Source of the DNA: Streptomyces calvus
Lineage (GTDB): Bacteria > Actinomycetota > Actinomycetes > Streptomycetales > Streptomycetaceae
Length of the DNA stretch: 64,000 nucleotides
Direction of reading: 5' to 3'
NCBI RefSeq assembly: GCF_006782915.1
Contig: NZ_VCNP01000056.1
Coordinates: forward strand, 682,001-746,000
Positions 12,447 to 21,463 of this stretch are shown piece by piece. Position 1 is the first letter of the stretch, and each line of letters starts with the position of its first letter. The notes below the pieces were generated by a model. That model ran no database searches, was not told where the DNA came from, and was given only the letters and a program-made list of their open reading frames with translations. The position numbers were made by a program, and so were the translations under genes.

Positions 12447-13040
12447 GTGACGCAGCAGACCCCATCCGTCGAGCGAGGCCGGGCGAACGACGGGCCGAAG
12501 GCGGCCGGGCGGAACCGGGCCGCGCTGGTCGCTTCCGCGCGGGAGGTGTGCGCGGAGCAGGGGCTGGACGCCCCGCTGTCCGCGATCGCGCGGCGGGCCG
12601 GCGTCGGCCAGGGCGTGCTGTACCGGCACTTCCCCGACCGGGCCGCCGTGCTGACCGCCGTGCTGGAGGAGAACGTGCGGCAGGTCGAGCGGGCGGCGGC
12701 CGCCGAGGACGCGGACCTGGCCACCGTGCTCGGCGTGCTGACCTGGCACCTGACGGAGTCGGCGGCGTTCATCGGCATGCTGCACGCCGAGGGGGCGCGC
12801 AGCCGTACCGGTCCGCCCGCGTACGCCGTGGAGCTGTCGCGGCGCGTCGAGCGGGCCCTGCGGGCGCATCTGCCGCCCGGTCACCGGCTGGCCGGGGCGG
12901 GGGAGGACCTGGTGATCGCCGTGGGCATGGTCTCGGGTGCCGTCACCGGCCCCACCCGCGAGCAGCGGGAGGACCGGGCGCTGGCCGCGTGGCGGCTGCT
13001 CGGCGTCGAGGTGGGACCGGTGCGGCCCCACCCGGGCTGA
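12447..13040 (+). CDS. TetR-family transcriptional regulator
   Basis: A 197-residue protein with a typical N-terminal TetR helix-turn-helix (about residues 22-68, AIARRAGVGQGVLYRHFPDR) and a poorly conserved ligand-binding part. It starts with GTG 69 bp after the P450 stop and ends 12 bp before the stop of the convergent lipoprotein gene. It may be the repressor that binds the palindrome at 14138-14161, because TetR proteins commonly act on neighbouring divergent promoters. Control of the NRPS operon is the other possibility. I see no copy of the palindrome in front of the gene itself. Confidence 0.9.
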   Translation: MTQQTPSVERGRANDGPKAAGRNRAALVASAREVCAEQGLDAPLSAIARRAGVGQGVLYRHFPDRAAVLTAVLEENVRQVERAAAAEDADLATVLGVLTWHLTESAAFIGMLHAEGARSRTGPPAYAVELSRRVERALRAHLPPGHRLAGAGEDLVIAVGMVSGAVTGPTREQREDRALAAWRLLGVEVGPVRPHPG

Positions 13041-13052
13041 ACGCGGGCCCGG

Positions 13053-14090
13053 TCAGCCGCCGTTGGACTGCCGGATGCCCTCCGCCAGTGCGTCGAAGGT
13101 GTACAGATGGCCGCCGGCGGGTCCGCTGACCGTCATGTACGCCCGGGTCCCGCCGGGCGTGACGGCCACGTTGGTCGCCGATTCGAGGCCCTTCGCGTCC
13201 CGGGCGGGGACCTCGACGGTGGCCAGGCGCTCACCGTGCCGGTCGTACACCGCCATCGCGGGCCGGCCGTGCAGCGCCTGGTAGAGGTTGCCGTCGGCGT
13301 CCACGGCGATCGAGTCGGTCTGCGCGATCCCGCCGTCGACGCGCAGGGCGGTGTGCCGGGAGGTGACCCGGCCCTCGCCGTCCAGACGCAGGTAGGAGAC
13401 GCGGTTCTCGGTGAGCTCGCTGATCCACAGCCCGCGGTGTCCGGTGTCGAAGGAGATGCCGTTCGTCGCGGCCAGCCCGTCCGCCAGGACGGTGGCCTTC
13501 CTCCCCGCACGGTCGATCCGCACCACGCGCCCCTGCGACACTCCCTCGGTCAGCCCGCGGGAGTCGCTGACGTACAGGTTGCCCTCCCGGTCGAAGGCGA
13601 TGTCGTCGGGGTTCATCGGTGTCCCGTCGACCTCGCCGGAGAAGAAGGTCCGCGGGTCGCCGCCGTCCGGGGCCAGGCTCACGATGTCGCCGTGGGCGAA
13701 GTCGGTCAGGTACAGGCGGCCGTCGTACGGGCTGAACTGGGCGGAGGTGTAGGCGCCGCGGTCGTCGGTGTGGAGCGCGCGTGAGGTCTTCCTGCGGACG
13801 TCGACGCTCCACACCTTCGGCTCGCCGGCGGGCGCGGTGACGTCGACGACGACCAGCCTGCCGTCCTCGCCGAAGGTCGGGCCCTCCAGCAGGGTCATGC
13901 CGGTTTCCTCGTGGGTCTGCGTCAGCCGCAGGAGATGCTGCGCGCGGACGGTCCGTACCGTGCCGCCGTCGGACGCCGGGTCGGCGGCGGGGCCGCCGCC
14001 GGTCTGCGTGCCGCACCCGGTGAGGGCCGGCGCGGCGAGCGCGGCGAGCGCGGTGAGCGCGGCGAGGGGCCGGATCGTCAGTCGTCGCAT
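13053..14090 (-). CDS. Secreted SMP-30/gluconolactonase-like beta-propeller lipoprotein
   Basis: A 345-residue exported protein. The N-terminus MRRLTIRPLAALTALA leads to a lipobox LTGC (about residue 26), so it should be a lipoprotein anchored outside the membrane. The rest shows repeated beta-propeller strands of the SMP-30/NHL type (LYLTDFAHGDIVSL, LYVSDSRGLTEG, GLWISELTENRVSYL, LYQALHG). Family members hydrolyse lactones or bind small ligands; the substrate is unknown. The frame extends upstream, but ATG 14090 begins the signal peptide and has GGAAGAG behind it. It diverges from the monooxygenase across a palindromic operator. A Baeyer-Villiger enzyme makes esters or lactones, so a lactonase-like partner under the same operator makes biochemical sense, as inference only. 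Confidence 0.85.
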   Translation of the reverse strand: MRRLTIRPLAALTALAALAAPALTGCGTQTGGGPAADPASDGGTVRTVRAQHLLRLTQTHEETGMTLLEGPTFGEDGRLVVVDVTAPAGEPKVWSVDVRRKTSRALHTDDRGAYTSAQFSPYDGRLYLTDFAHGDIVSLAPDGGDPRTFFSGEVDGTPMNPDDIAFDREGNLYVSDSRGLTEGVSQGRVVRIDRAGRKATVLADGLAATNGISFDTGHRGLWISELTENRVSYLRLDGEGRVTSRHTALRVDGGIAQTDSIAVDADGNLYQALHGRPAMAVYDRHGERLATVEVPARDAKGLESATNVAVTPGGTRAYMTVSGPAGGHLYTFDALAEGIRQSNGG

Positions 14091-14137
14091 GTGGGGGTCA
14101 CTCTTCCTGTTCCGCGGTGGGGCGGATCCGTTCCGCC

Positions 14138-14161
14138 CAACCGGACAGCATTGTCCGGTTG
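14138..14161. promoter_or_regulatory. Perfect palindromic operator, probable TetR-type site
   Basis: CAACCGGACA-N4-TGTCCGGTTG is a perfect 10-bp inverted repeat around GCAT. It lies in the 169-bp space between the divergent lipoprotein (start 14090) and monooxygenase (start 14260). Size and spacing fit a TetR-family operator, and a TetR gene lies about 1.1 kb away at 12447-13040. The pairing of regulator and site is inferred. Confidence 0.75.
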
Positions 14162-14259
14162 TTGCTACGGTAGTGCATCCCCGACCAAGTCCGCTGATCC
14201 GCAAGCCCGTTCACGGACAGGACGGCTTCACGGCAGCGAACCGGAAAGAGGTCCCCCAC

Positions 14260-16095
14260 ATGACGACTCCTCGCGCCTTGTCCCCCGAGGCACTCGCCGA
14301 CCTGAGGCGGCGCTACCGCCTCGAACGGGAGCGCCGCGTACGGCCCGACGGCGCCCGGCAGTACGTCGGCGCCGACGCCGAGTTCGGCTACTACGCCGCC
14401 GACCCGTACGCGGGGGAGAGGGTCCGGCGCGAGCCGCTGCGGGACCGGGTGGACGTCGCGGTCGTCGGCGGCGGCTTCGGCGGCATCCTCGCCGGGGCGC
14501 GGCTGCGCGAGGCGGGCGTGGGGCGGGTCCGGATCGTCGAGCGGGGCGGCGACTTCGGCGGCACCTGGTACTGGAACCGCTACCCGGGCATCCACTGCGA
14601 CGTCGAGTCGCACGTGTACCTGCCGATGCTCGACGAGACCGGGTACGTGCCCGAGTGGAAGTACGCGCCCGGTGAGGAGATCCGCCGTCACGCGGTGCGC
14701 ATCGCCGAGAAGTTCGCACTGTACGACGACGCGTTGTTCTCCACCGCGGTCACCTCGCTGACCTGGGACGAGCCGTCCGGGACCTGGACCGTCGCGACCG
14801 ACCGGGGCGACGCGTTCCGGGCCACGTACGTCATCACGGCCACCGGCACCCTGACCGAGCTGAAGCTCCCCGGCATCCCCGGCATCGAGGACTTCCAGGG
14901 GCACACCTTCCACACCTCGCGCTGGGACTACGCCTACACGGGCGGCACCCCGGACGGCGGTCTGACCGGCCTCGCGGGCAAGCGGGTCGGCGTGGTCGGC
15001 ACCGGCGCCACCGGCGTGCAGGTCATCCCGAAACTGGCCGAGGACGCCGGACACCTCTACGTCTTCCAGCGCACCCCCTCCACCGTGGACGTACGCGACA
15101 ACTGCCGCACCACGGCCCGGGACGTGGGCGCCGACCACGACGGCTGGGCGCGGGAGCGCCGTGACAACTTCCTGCGCATCGTCTCCGGCGAACCGTGCGA
15201 GGAGGACCTGGTGGCCGACCGGTGGACCTCCTCGGCGGTCCTCCTGGAGAAGCTCCTGCCGAGTTTCCGCCGCCGCGGCGACCGCGCGGCCTTCGAAGCG
15301 GCCTACGAGGCCGCCGACGCCGTCAAGATGAACGAGATCCGCGCCCGGGTGGAGCGGATCGTCACCGACCCGGACACGGCGGAGAAGCTCAAGCCCTGGT
15401 ACCGGTACGCCTGCAAGCGTCCCACCTTCTCCGACGTGTACTACGAGGCGTTCAACCGGGACAACGTCACCCTGGTCGACACCGCGGACACCCACGGCAT
15501 CGAGCGGATGACCGCGCACGGCGTCGTGGTCGGCGGCACCGAGTACCCGCTCGACTGCCTGATCTTCGCCACCGGCTTCTCCGTCGGCGTCTCCGGCCTG
15601 CACTCCGGCGGACTGCCCGTGCGCGGGCGGGACGGCGTCCAGCTGCTGGACGCGTGGCGGCGGCACGGGCCGCGCAGCCTGCACGGCTTCACCAGCCACG
15701 GCTTCCCGAACCTCGTCCGGCTGGGCGCCGAGCAGAGCGCCGCGAGCGTCAACTTCACGCACGTACTGGACGAGCACGCCGTGCACGCCGCGGCGCTGGT
15801 CGCGGCGGCCGAGGCGGCGGACGCCCTCGTCGAGCCCTCCCGGGAGGCGGAGGACGCCTGGCTCGCGGTGCTCGCGGAGGGCGCCCCCGACCACGCGTGG
15901 TTCCACGCCGAGTGCACTCCCGGCTACTACAACCGTGAGGGCAGCGGCCGGCCGAACGGCCCGCACGCCTACCCCGACGGCGCGTACGCCTTCCACGAGC
16001 TGCTGAGGCGGTGGCGCGAGGAGTCCGTCGGCGAGGTCCTGCGCCCCCGGAACCGGCAGGGGACCACCGGCGCCGACGCGTCCCCGGACCGCTGA
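14260..16095 (+). CDS. Flavin-containing Baeyer-Villiger-type monooxygenase
   Basis: A 611-residue FAD/NADPH monooxygenase expected to insert oxygen next to a ketone, giving an ester or lactone. It has the FAD dinucleotide motif VVGGGFGG (about 68-75), the family fingerprint FQGHTFHTSRW, which fits F-x-G-x3-H-x3-W (about 212-222), and the NADPH motif VVGTGATG (about 247-254). Length and order match cyclohexanone-monooxygenase-like enzymes with an N-terminal extension. ATG 14260 is preceded by GGAAAGAG; the frame stays open upstream only through the divergent promoter region. Expression is probably controlled by the palindrome at 14138-14161. The substrate is unknown. Confidence 0.92.
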   Translation: MTTPRALSPEALADLRRRYRLERERRVRPDGARQYVGADAEFGYYAADPYAGERVRREPLRDRVDVAVVGGGFGGILAGARLREAGVGRVRIVERGGDFGGTWYWNRYPGIHCDVESHVYLPMLDETGYVPEWKYAPGEEIRRHAVRIAEKFALYDDALFSTAVTSLTWDEPSGTWTVATDRGDAFRATYVITATGTLTELKLPGIPGIEDFQGHTFHTSRWDYAYTGGTPDGGLTGLAGKRVGVVGTGATGVQVIPKLAEDAGHLYVFQRTPSTVDVRDNCRTTARDVGADHDGWARERRDNFLRIVSGEPCEEDLVADRWTSSAVLLEKLLPSFRRRGDRAAFEAAYEAADAVKMNEIRARVERIVTDPDTAEKLKPWYRYACKRPTFSDVYYEAFNRDNVTLVDTADTHGIERMTAHGVVVGGTEYPLDCLIFATGFSVGVSGLHSGGLPVRGRDGVQLLDAWRRHGPRSLHGFTSHGFPNLVRLGAEQSAASVNFTHVLDEHAVHAAALVAAAEAADALVEPSREAEDAWLAVLAEGAPDHAWFHAECTPGYYNREGSGRPNGPHAYPDGAYAFHELLRRWREESVGEVLRPRNRQGTTGADASPDR

Positions 16096-16128
16096 GCAGC
16101 CGCACCCCGGGACCGCCGGGAGGACGAC

Positions 16129-16163
16129 CGCGCCCCGGCCGGGCGGATGCCGGCCGGGGCGCG
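16129..16163. terminator. Bidirectional GC-rich terminator hairpin
   Basis: A perfect 14-bp inverted repeat (arms 16129-16142 and 16150-16163) with a 7-nt loop. It sits between the convergent monooxygenase and icd genes and can fold on either transcript. Confidence 0.8.
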
Positions 16164-16173
16164 GCGCGCGTGC

Positions 16174-16211
16174 GCCCGCCGAGCGCCCTCGTGGAAGGGT
16201 CCTCGGCGGGC
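16174..16211 (-). terminator. icd terminator hairpin
   Basis: GCCCGCCGAG (16174-16183) pairs with CTCGGCGGGC (16202-16211) across an 18-nt loop. It lies 9 bp beyond the icd stop and is the first structure the icd transcript meets. Confidence 0.65.
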
Positions 16212-16219
16212 CCGCCGCG

Positions 16220-18439
<2,220 letters not shown>

Positions 18440-18469
18440 CGGGTGCTCCGCTCCACGTCTGCAACATTG

Positions 18470-18489
18470 CTCGACATCAAGATATCTCG
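18470..18489 (-). promoter_or_regulatory. Overlapping dyads in the icd promoter region
   Basis: On the icd strand, CGAGATATCTTG and CTTGATGTCGAG overlap. Each has dyad symmetry (AGATATCT; CT-N-GA-NN-TC-N-AG). The site lies 31-50 bp upstream of the GTG start and is an AT-rich island in GC-rich DNA. It could bind a regulator or contain the core promoter; I do not recognise a specific factor. Confidence 0.4.
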
Positions 18490-18582
18490 TGATCGACCTC
18501 GGCTCGACAGGGGTCCGCGCCGACTTCCGGCCGAGCTCCTGCCGGACGGTGGACGCCCGGCGGGACGGCGCGACCGGACGTG

Positions 18583-18650
18583 GGCCGTGTGGCGCGTACG
18601 GGAGTCGGCCGTGTGGCGTGTACCGGTCGGCCGCGTGGCGTGCGCGGACC
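18583..18650. repeat. Three imperfect tandem repeats of 22-24 bp
   Basis: Units at 18583-18606, 18607-18628 and 18629-18650 share GGCCG-y-GTGGCG-y-G. They lie in the 354-bp spacer between the icd start and the mscS stop. Apart from this array, the array at 18709-18795 and the icd promoter, I see nothing in the spacer. Confidence 0.6.
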
Positions 18651-18708
18651 GGCCGTACGGCGGGCCCGGGCCGACCGCACGGAGTGCGCCCGGCCGGGCG
18701 TCGGGCAG

Positions 18709-18795
18709 ACCGGCCGGTCGCCGGGGCCGGACCGGCCGGTTGTCGGGCTCGGGCCGGCCGGTCGCCGGGGGTCGGACCGGCCGGTCGTCGGCCTC
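18709..18795. repeat. Four tandem repeats of about 22 bp at the mscS 3' end
   Basis: Units start at 18709, 18731, 18753 and 18776. Each contains the palindromic core ACCGGCCGGT or a one-base variant, followed by a GTCGGG/CCGGGG block. The last unit reaches the mscS stop codon. The repeated cores could act as stacked terminator hairpins. Confidence 0.65.
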
Positions 18796-19891
18796 AGATC
18801 GGCCGGGAGGCGGTCATGTCGTCCGGCGCGGTGCCGGTGTCGCGCTGCTGCGGGAGCACCACCGTGCCCTGCTGGAGCGCCACGGTCCGGGCCGGCGACG
18901 GGATGCGGATGCCCTCCTCGCGGTAGCGCCGGTGCAGCCGCTTGATGAACTCGTGCTTGATCCGGTACTGGTCGCTGAACTCGCCGACGCCCAGGATGAC
19001 GGTGAAGCCGATGCGGGAGTCGCCGAAGGTGTGGAACCGCACCGCCGGCTCGTGCTCGGGCACGGCACCGGTGATCTCGGTCATCACCTCGGCCACGACC
19101 TCCGTCGTCACCCGCTCCACGTGCTCGAGGTCGCTGTCGTACGACACGCCGACCTGCACCAGGATGGTGAGCTGCTGCTCGGGCCGCATGAAGTTGGTCA
19201 TGTTCGTCTTGGCGAGCTGGCCGTTCGGGATGACCACCAGGTTGTTGGACAGCTCGCGCACGGTCGTCTGACGCCAGTTGATGTCCTCGACGTAGCCCTC
19301 CTCGCCGCTGCTCAGCCGGATGTAGTCGCCGGGCTGCACGGTCTTGGAGGCGAGGATGTGGATGCCCGCGAACAGGTTGGCGAGCGTGTCCTGCAGGGCC
19401 AGCGCGACCGCCAGACCGCCGACGCCGAGGGCGGTGAGCAGGGGCGCGATGGAGATGCCCAGCGTCTGCAGGCCCACCAGGAAACCGATCGCCAGGACCA
19501 GGATCCGGGTGATGTTCATGAAGATCGTGGCCGACCCGGCGACGCCGGAGCGGGACTGGGTGACCGAGCGCACCAGCCCCGCCACCACCCGGGCCGCAGC
19601 GACCGTCGCGGCGAAGATGACCAGCAGCGTCAGCGTCTGGTTGACGTTGTGCTGCACGGTCCGGGTCAGCGGCAGCGCCGCCGCCGCGGAGGCCGCGCCC
19701 GCAGCGACCGCCGCCCAGGGCACGACCATGCGCAACGCGTCCACGGCGACGTCGTCGCCGCGCCAGCGGGTGCGGTCGGCGTGCCGGCCCAGCCAGCGCA
19801 GCAGCATCCGCAGCAGGAACGCCGCCAGCAGTCCGGAGGCGAGGGCGATGCCGGCCAGCACCAGGTCGTCCATGGTGAGCGCGCGGGTCAC
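18794..19891 (-). CDS. MscS-family small-conductance mechanosensitive channel
   Basis: A 365-residue membrane protein. Three or four hydrophobic segments (about 8-28, 58-75, 85-110, 125-150) precede a Gly/Ala-rich pore helix with the MscS-like GVGGLAVALALQDTLANLFAG (split here as about 157-177), then the beta domain (VQPGDYIRLSSGEEGYVEDINWR; TTVRELSNNLVVIPNGQL) and a cytoplasmic alpha/beta part. The family releases solutes under hypo-osmotic shock; some members only share the fold and serve other roles. GTG 19891 has a strong GGGGGTGAG site; ATG 19873 would remove six residues. Tandem repeats flank the gene on both sides, and its left neighbour icd is transcribed the same way after a 354-bp gap. 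Confidence 0.93.
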   Translation of the reverse strand: MTRALTMDDLVLAGIALASGLLAAFLLRMLLRWLGRHADRTRWRGDDVAVDALRMVVPWAAVAAGAASAAAALPLTRTVQHNVNQTLTLLVIFAATVAAARVVAGLVRSVTQSRSGVAGSATIFMNITRILVLAIGFLVGLQTLGISIAPLLTALGVGGLAVALALQDTLANLFAGIHILASKTVQPGDYIRLSSGEEGYVEDINWRQTTVRELSNNLVVIPNGQLAKTNMTNFMRPEQQLTILVQVGVSYDSDLEHVERVTTEVVAEVMTEITGAVPEHEPAVRFHTFGDSRIGFTVILGVGEFSDQYRIKHEFIKRLHRRYREEGIRIPSPARTVALQQGTVVLPQQRDTGTAPDDMTASRPI

Positions 19892-20122
19892 CGCTCACCC
19901 CCGGCGAACACCATGGCCGGAGGCCGTATGGGAAGTCGTGTCACGTCTCGTCACCTGCTCGATTGCTACGGGATGTACGTCTCGCCGGCCGCCCGACCCG
20001 CGGCCTGCACAATCGCTCATCCTGCCGTATTTGGCAGGGCAGTTCGCGCGCGCCCGCGTCGCGCGGCGGGAGCGCACGGGAGCACGAGGGCCCTGACCGA
20101 GCGCGCGGGAACGTCACGGGAA

Positions 20123-20228
20123 CGCGGTGGGACAGCGGCGGGAACCTGGCGGAAAAGCAGTGGGAAACGCGGCGGGACAGCGGTGGGAACCGGGCGGGGC
20201 AGCAGGGGGAAACGCGGTGGGAGTGCGG
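20123..20228. repeat. Tandem repeat of 45 bp (about 2.3 copies) with 22/23-bp half units
   Basis: Copies at 20123-20167 and 20168-20212 are followed by a partial copy at 20213-20228. Each 45-bp unit is two related halves ending in GGGAAC or GGGAAA. The array lies in the 369-bp spacer between the YbhN-like gene and mscS, both on the - strand. I see no gene in this spacer. Confidence 0.65.
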
Positions 20229-20260
20229 CCCGGTCGGCGGCGTTCCGCGCGCCCCGCCGG

Positions 20261-21196
20261 TCAGATCACCTTCAGCCGGACCAGGGCGCCGAGCGTCAGC
20301 GCCCCCGGCAGCAGCGGCAGCCACACCGTGATCACCCGGAAGACCAGCACGACCGCCGTGGCCGCCGCCGCGGGCCCGCCGACCGCCACCAGCGCCAGCA
20401 CCAGCGCCGCCTCCACCGAGCCGAGACCGCCCGGCGTGGGCACCAGCGCCACCGCCACCGTCGCCGCCAGATACGCCAGCGCCATGTGGGCGGGCGGCAC
20501 CGACAGGCCGAACGCCAGCCCCACCAGCACCAGCGACGCCGCCTGCAACGCCGGGAAGGCCAGCGCCCCGCCCCACAGCGCCAGCGCCCGGGACGGCAGC
20601 GCGTGCACCGACCGCGCCTCTCCCAGCGCCGTCCGCAGGAACGACCGCGCCGCCGCCCGCAGCCGTCGTACGGCCGCGAGCACGCCCGCCGCGACGACCA
20701 GCACCGCCCCGGCCGCCAGCAGCAGCGGCCCGGCCCACCCCTCCGGCAGCAGCGCACCGAAGCGCAGCGCGCCGGGGAACGCGAGGAGCAGGGCGGCCAG
20801 CAGGCCCACCCGTGCGACCGACTCCGCCAGCAGATACAGGGCCAGGGCGGCCGAGGAGCGGGCCGGCGGCAGCCCGCACACCGTCATGAACCGCAGATTG
20901 ACCGCGCTCGCGCCCAGCCCCGTCGGCAGCAGATGGTTGGCCGCGCCCGCCGCGAACTGCGTGATCAGCAGCCGTCGCGCGGGCAGCCGCTCGGGAACCG
21001 CGCCCTGCCGGGTGCACGCCGCCGCCACCCAGGTCAGGCAGGTCGCGCCGGCCGCGGCCAGCAGCCACGGCCACCGGGCGGTCCCCAGCCGGGCGAAGCC
21101 CTCGGCCAGTACCGACCGGTGCTGCACCGCGACCACGGTGACCAGCAGCAGCGGCAGCACACACAGGACCCGGCGGATCGTTCCCGTCACGTCCAC
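20261..21196 (-). CDS. YbhN/UPF0104-type integral membrane protein (lysylphosphatidylglycerol synthase TM-like)
   Basis: About 311 residues, almost entirely hydrophobic, with about eight predicted membrane segments. Two family marks are clear: LPTGLGASAVNLRFM near the middle and VPTPGGLGSVEAAL near the C-terminus, both typical of the flippase-like transmembrane domain of lysyl-PG synthase and its stand-alone relatives. Only the membrane domain is present, so lysyl transfer is not expected. The frame extends far upstream, but that part is antisense to the ABC gene and has no protein character; GTG 21196 or GTG 21190 (the latter behind GGTGGA) begins the first membrane segment. The next start codon lies on the opposite strand at 21464. 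Confidence 0.85.
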   Translation of the reverse strand: MDVTGTIRRVLCVLPLLLVTVVAVQHRSVLAEGFARLGTARWPWLLAAAGATCLTWVAAACTRQGAVPERLPARRLLITQFAAGAANHLLPTGLGASAVNLRFMTVCGLPPARSSAALALYLLAESVARVGLLAALLLAFPGALRFGALLPEGWAGPLLLAAGAVLVVAAGVLAAVRRLRAAARSFLRTALGEARSVHALPSRALALWGGALAFPALQAASLVLVGLAFGLSVPPAHMALAYLAATVAVALVPTPGGLGSVEAALVLALVAVGGPAAAATAVVLVFRVITVWLPLLPGALTLGALVRLKVI

Positions 21197-21281
21197 CGAG
21201 CATGTCCGGCGCGCGCCAACGGCGGGTTTCGGCTGTCCGGACGGCTGCTTACGACCGGGCGGCCGCCGGGCACGGCCGGGC

Positions 21282-21386
21282 AGCCTCCGTACCGCGGCAG
21301 GTGGCCTCCGTACCGCGGCCGATGGCCTCCGTACTGGGGCCGATGGCCGCCGTACCGCGGCCGGTGGCCGCCGGGCCGAGGCCGTG
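21282..21386. repeat. Five tandem repeats of 21 bp upstream of the ABC gene
   Basis: Units at 21282-21302, 21303-21323, 21324-21344, 21345-21365 and 21366-21386 vary around GGCCTCCGTACCGCGGCCGAT. The period equals two helical turns. The array ends 39 bp before the -35 box of the promoter at 21426-21456. Confidence 0.75.
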
Positions 21387-21425
21387 CAGCAGCCGGTGGC
21401 CGGAACGCCTGCCGTGAGCCGGTCC

Positions 21426-21456
21426 TTGACCTCGACCAAAGTTGAGGTCCTAGGTT
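21426..21456 (+). promoter_or_regulatory. MerR-type promoter with 19-bp spacer, probably leaderless
   Basis: TTGACC (21426-21431) and TAGGTT (21451-21456) are separated by 19 bp, the over-long spacer typical of MerR-regulated promoters. Inside lies the dyad ACCTCGAC-CAAA-GTTGAGGT (one mismatch). A transcript starting about 7 nt past the -10 would begin at or next to ATG 21464, so the mRNA is probably leaderless. No MerR gene lies nearby in the window. Confidence 0.7.
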
Positions 21457-21463
21457 CTCCGGC

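Noticed and set aside
18583..21386. CRISPR array
   Set aside because: The repeats are head-to-tail without unique spacers, units vary, and no cas genes are near.
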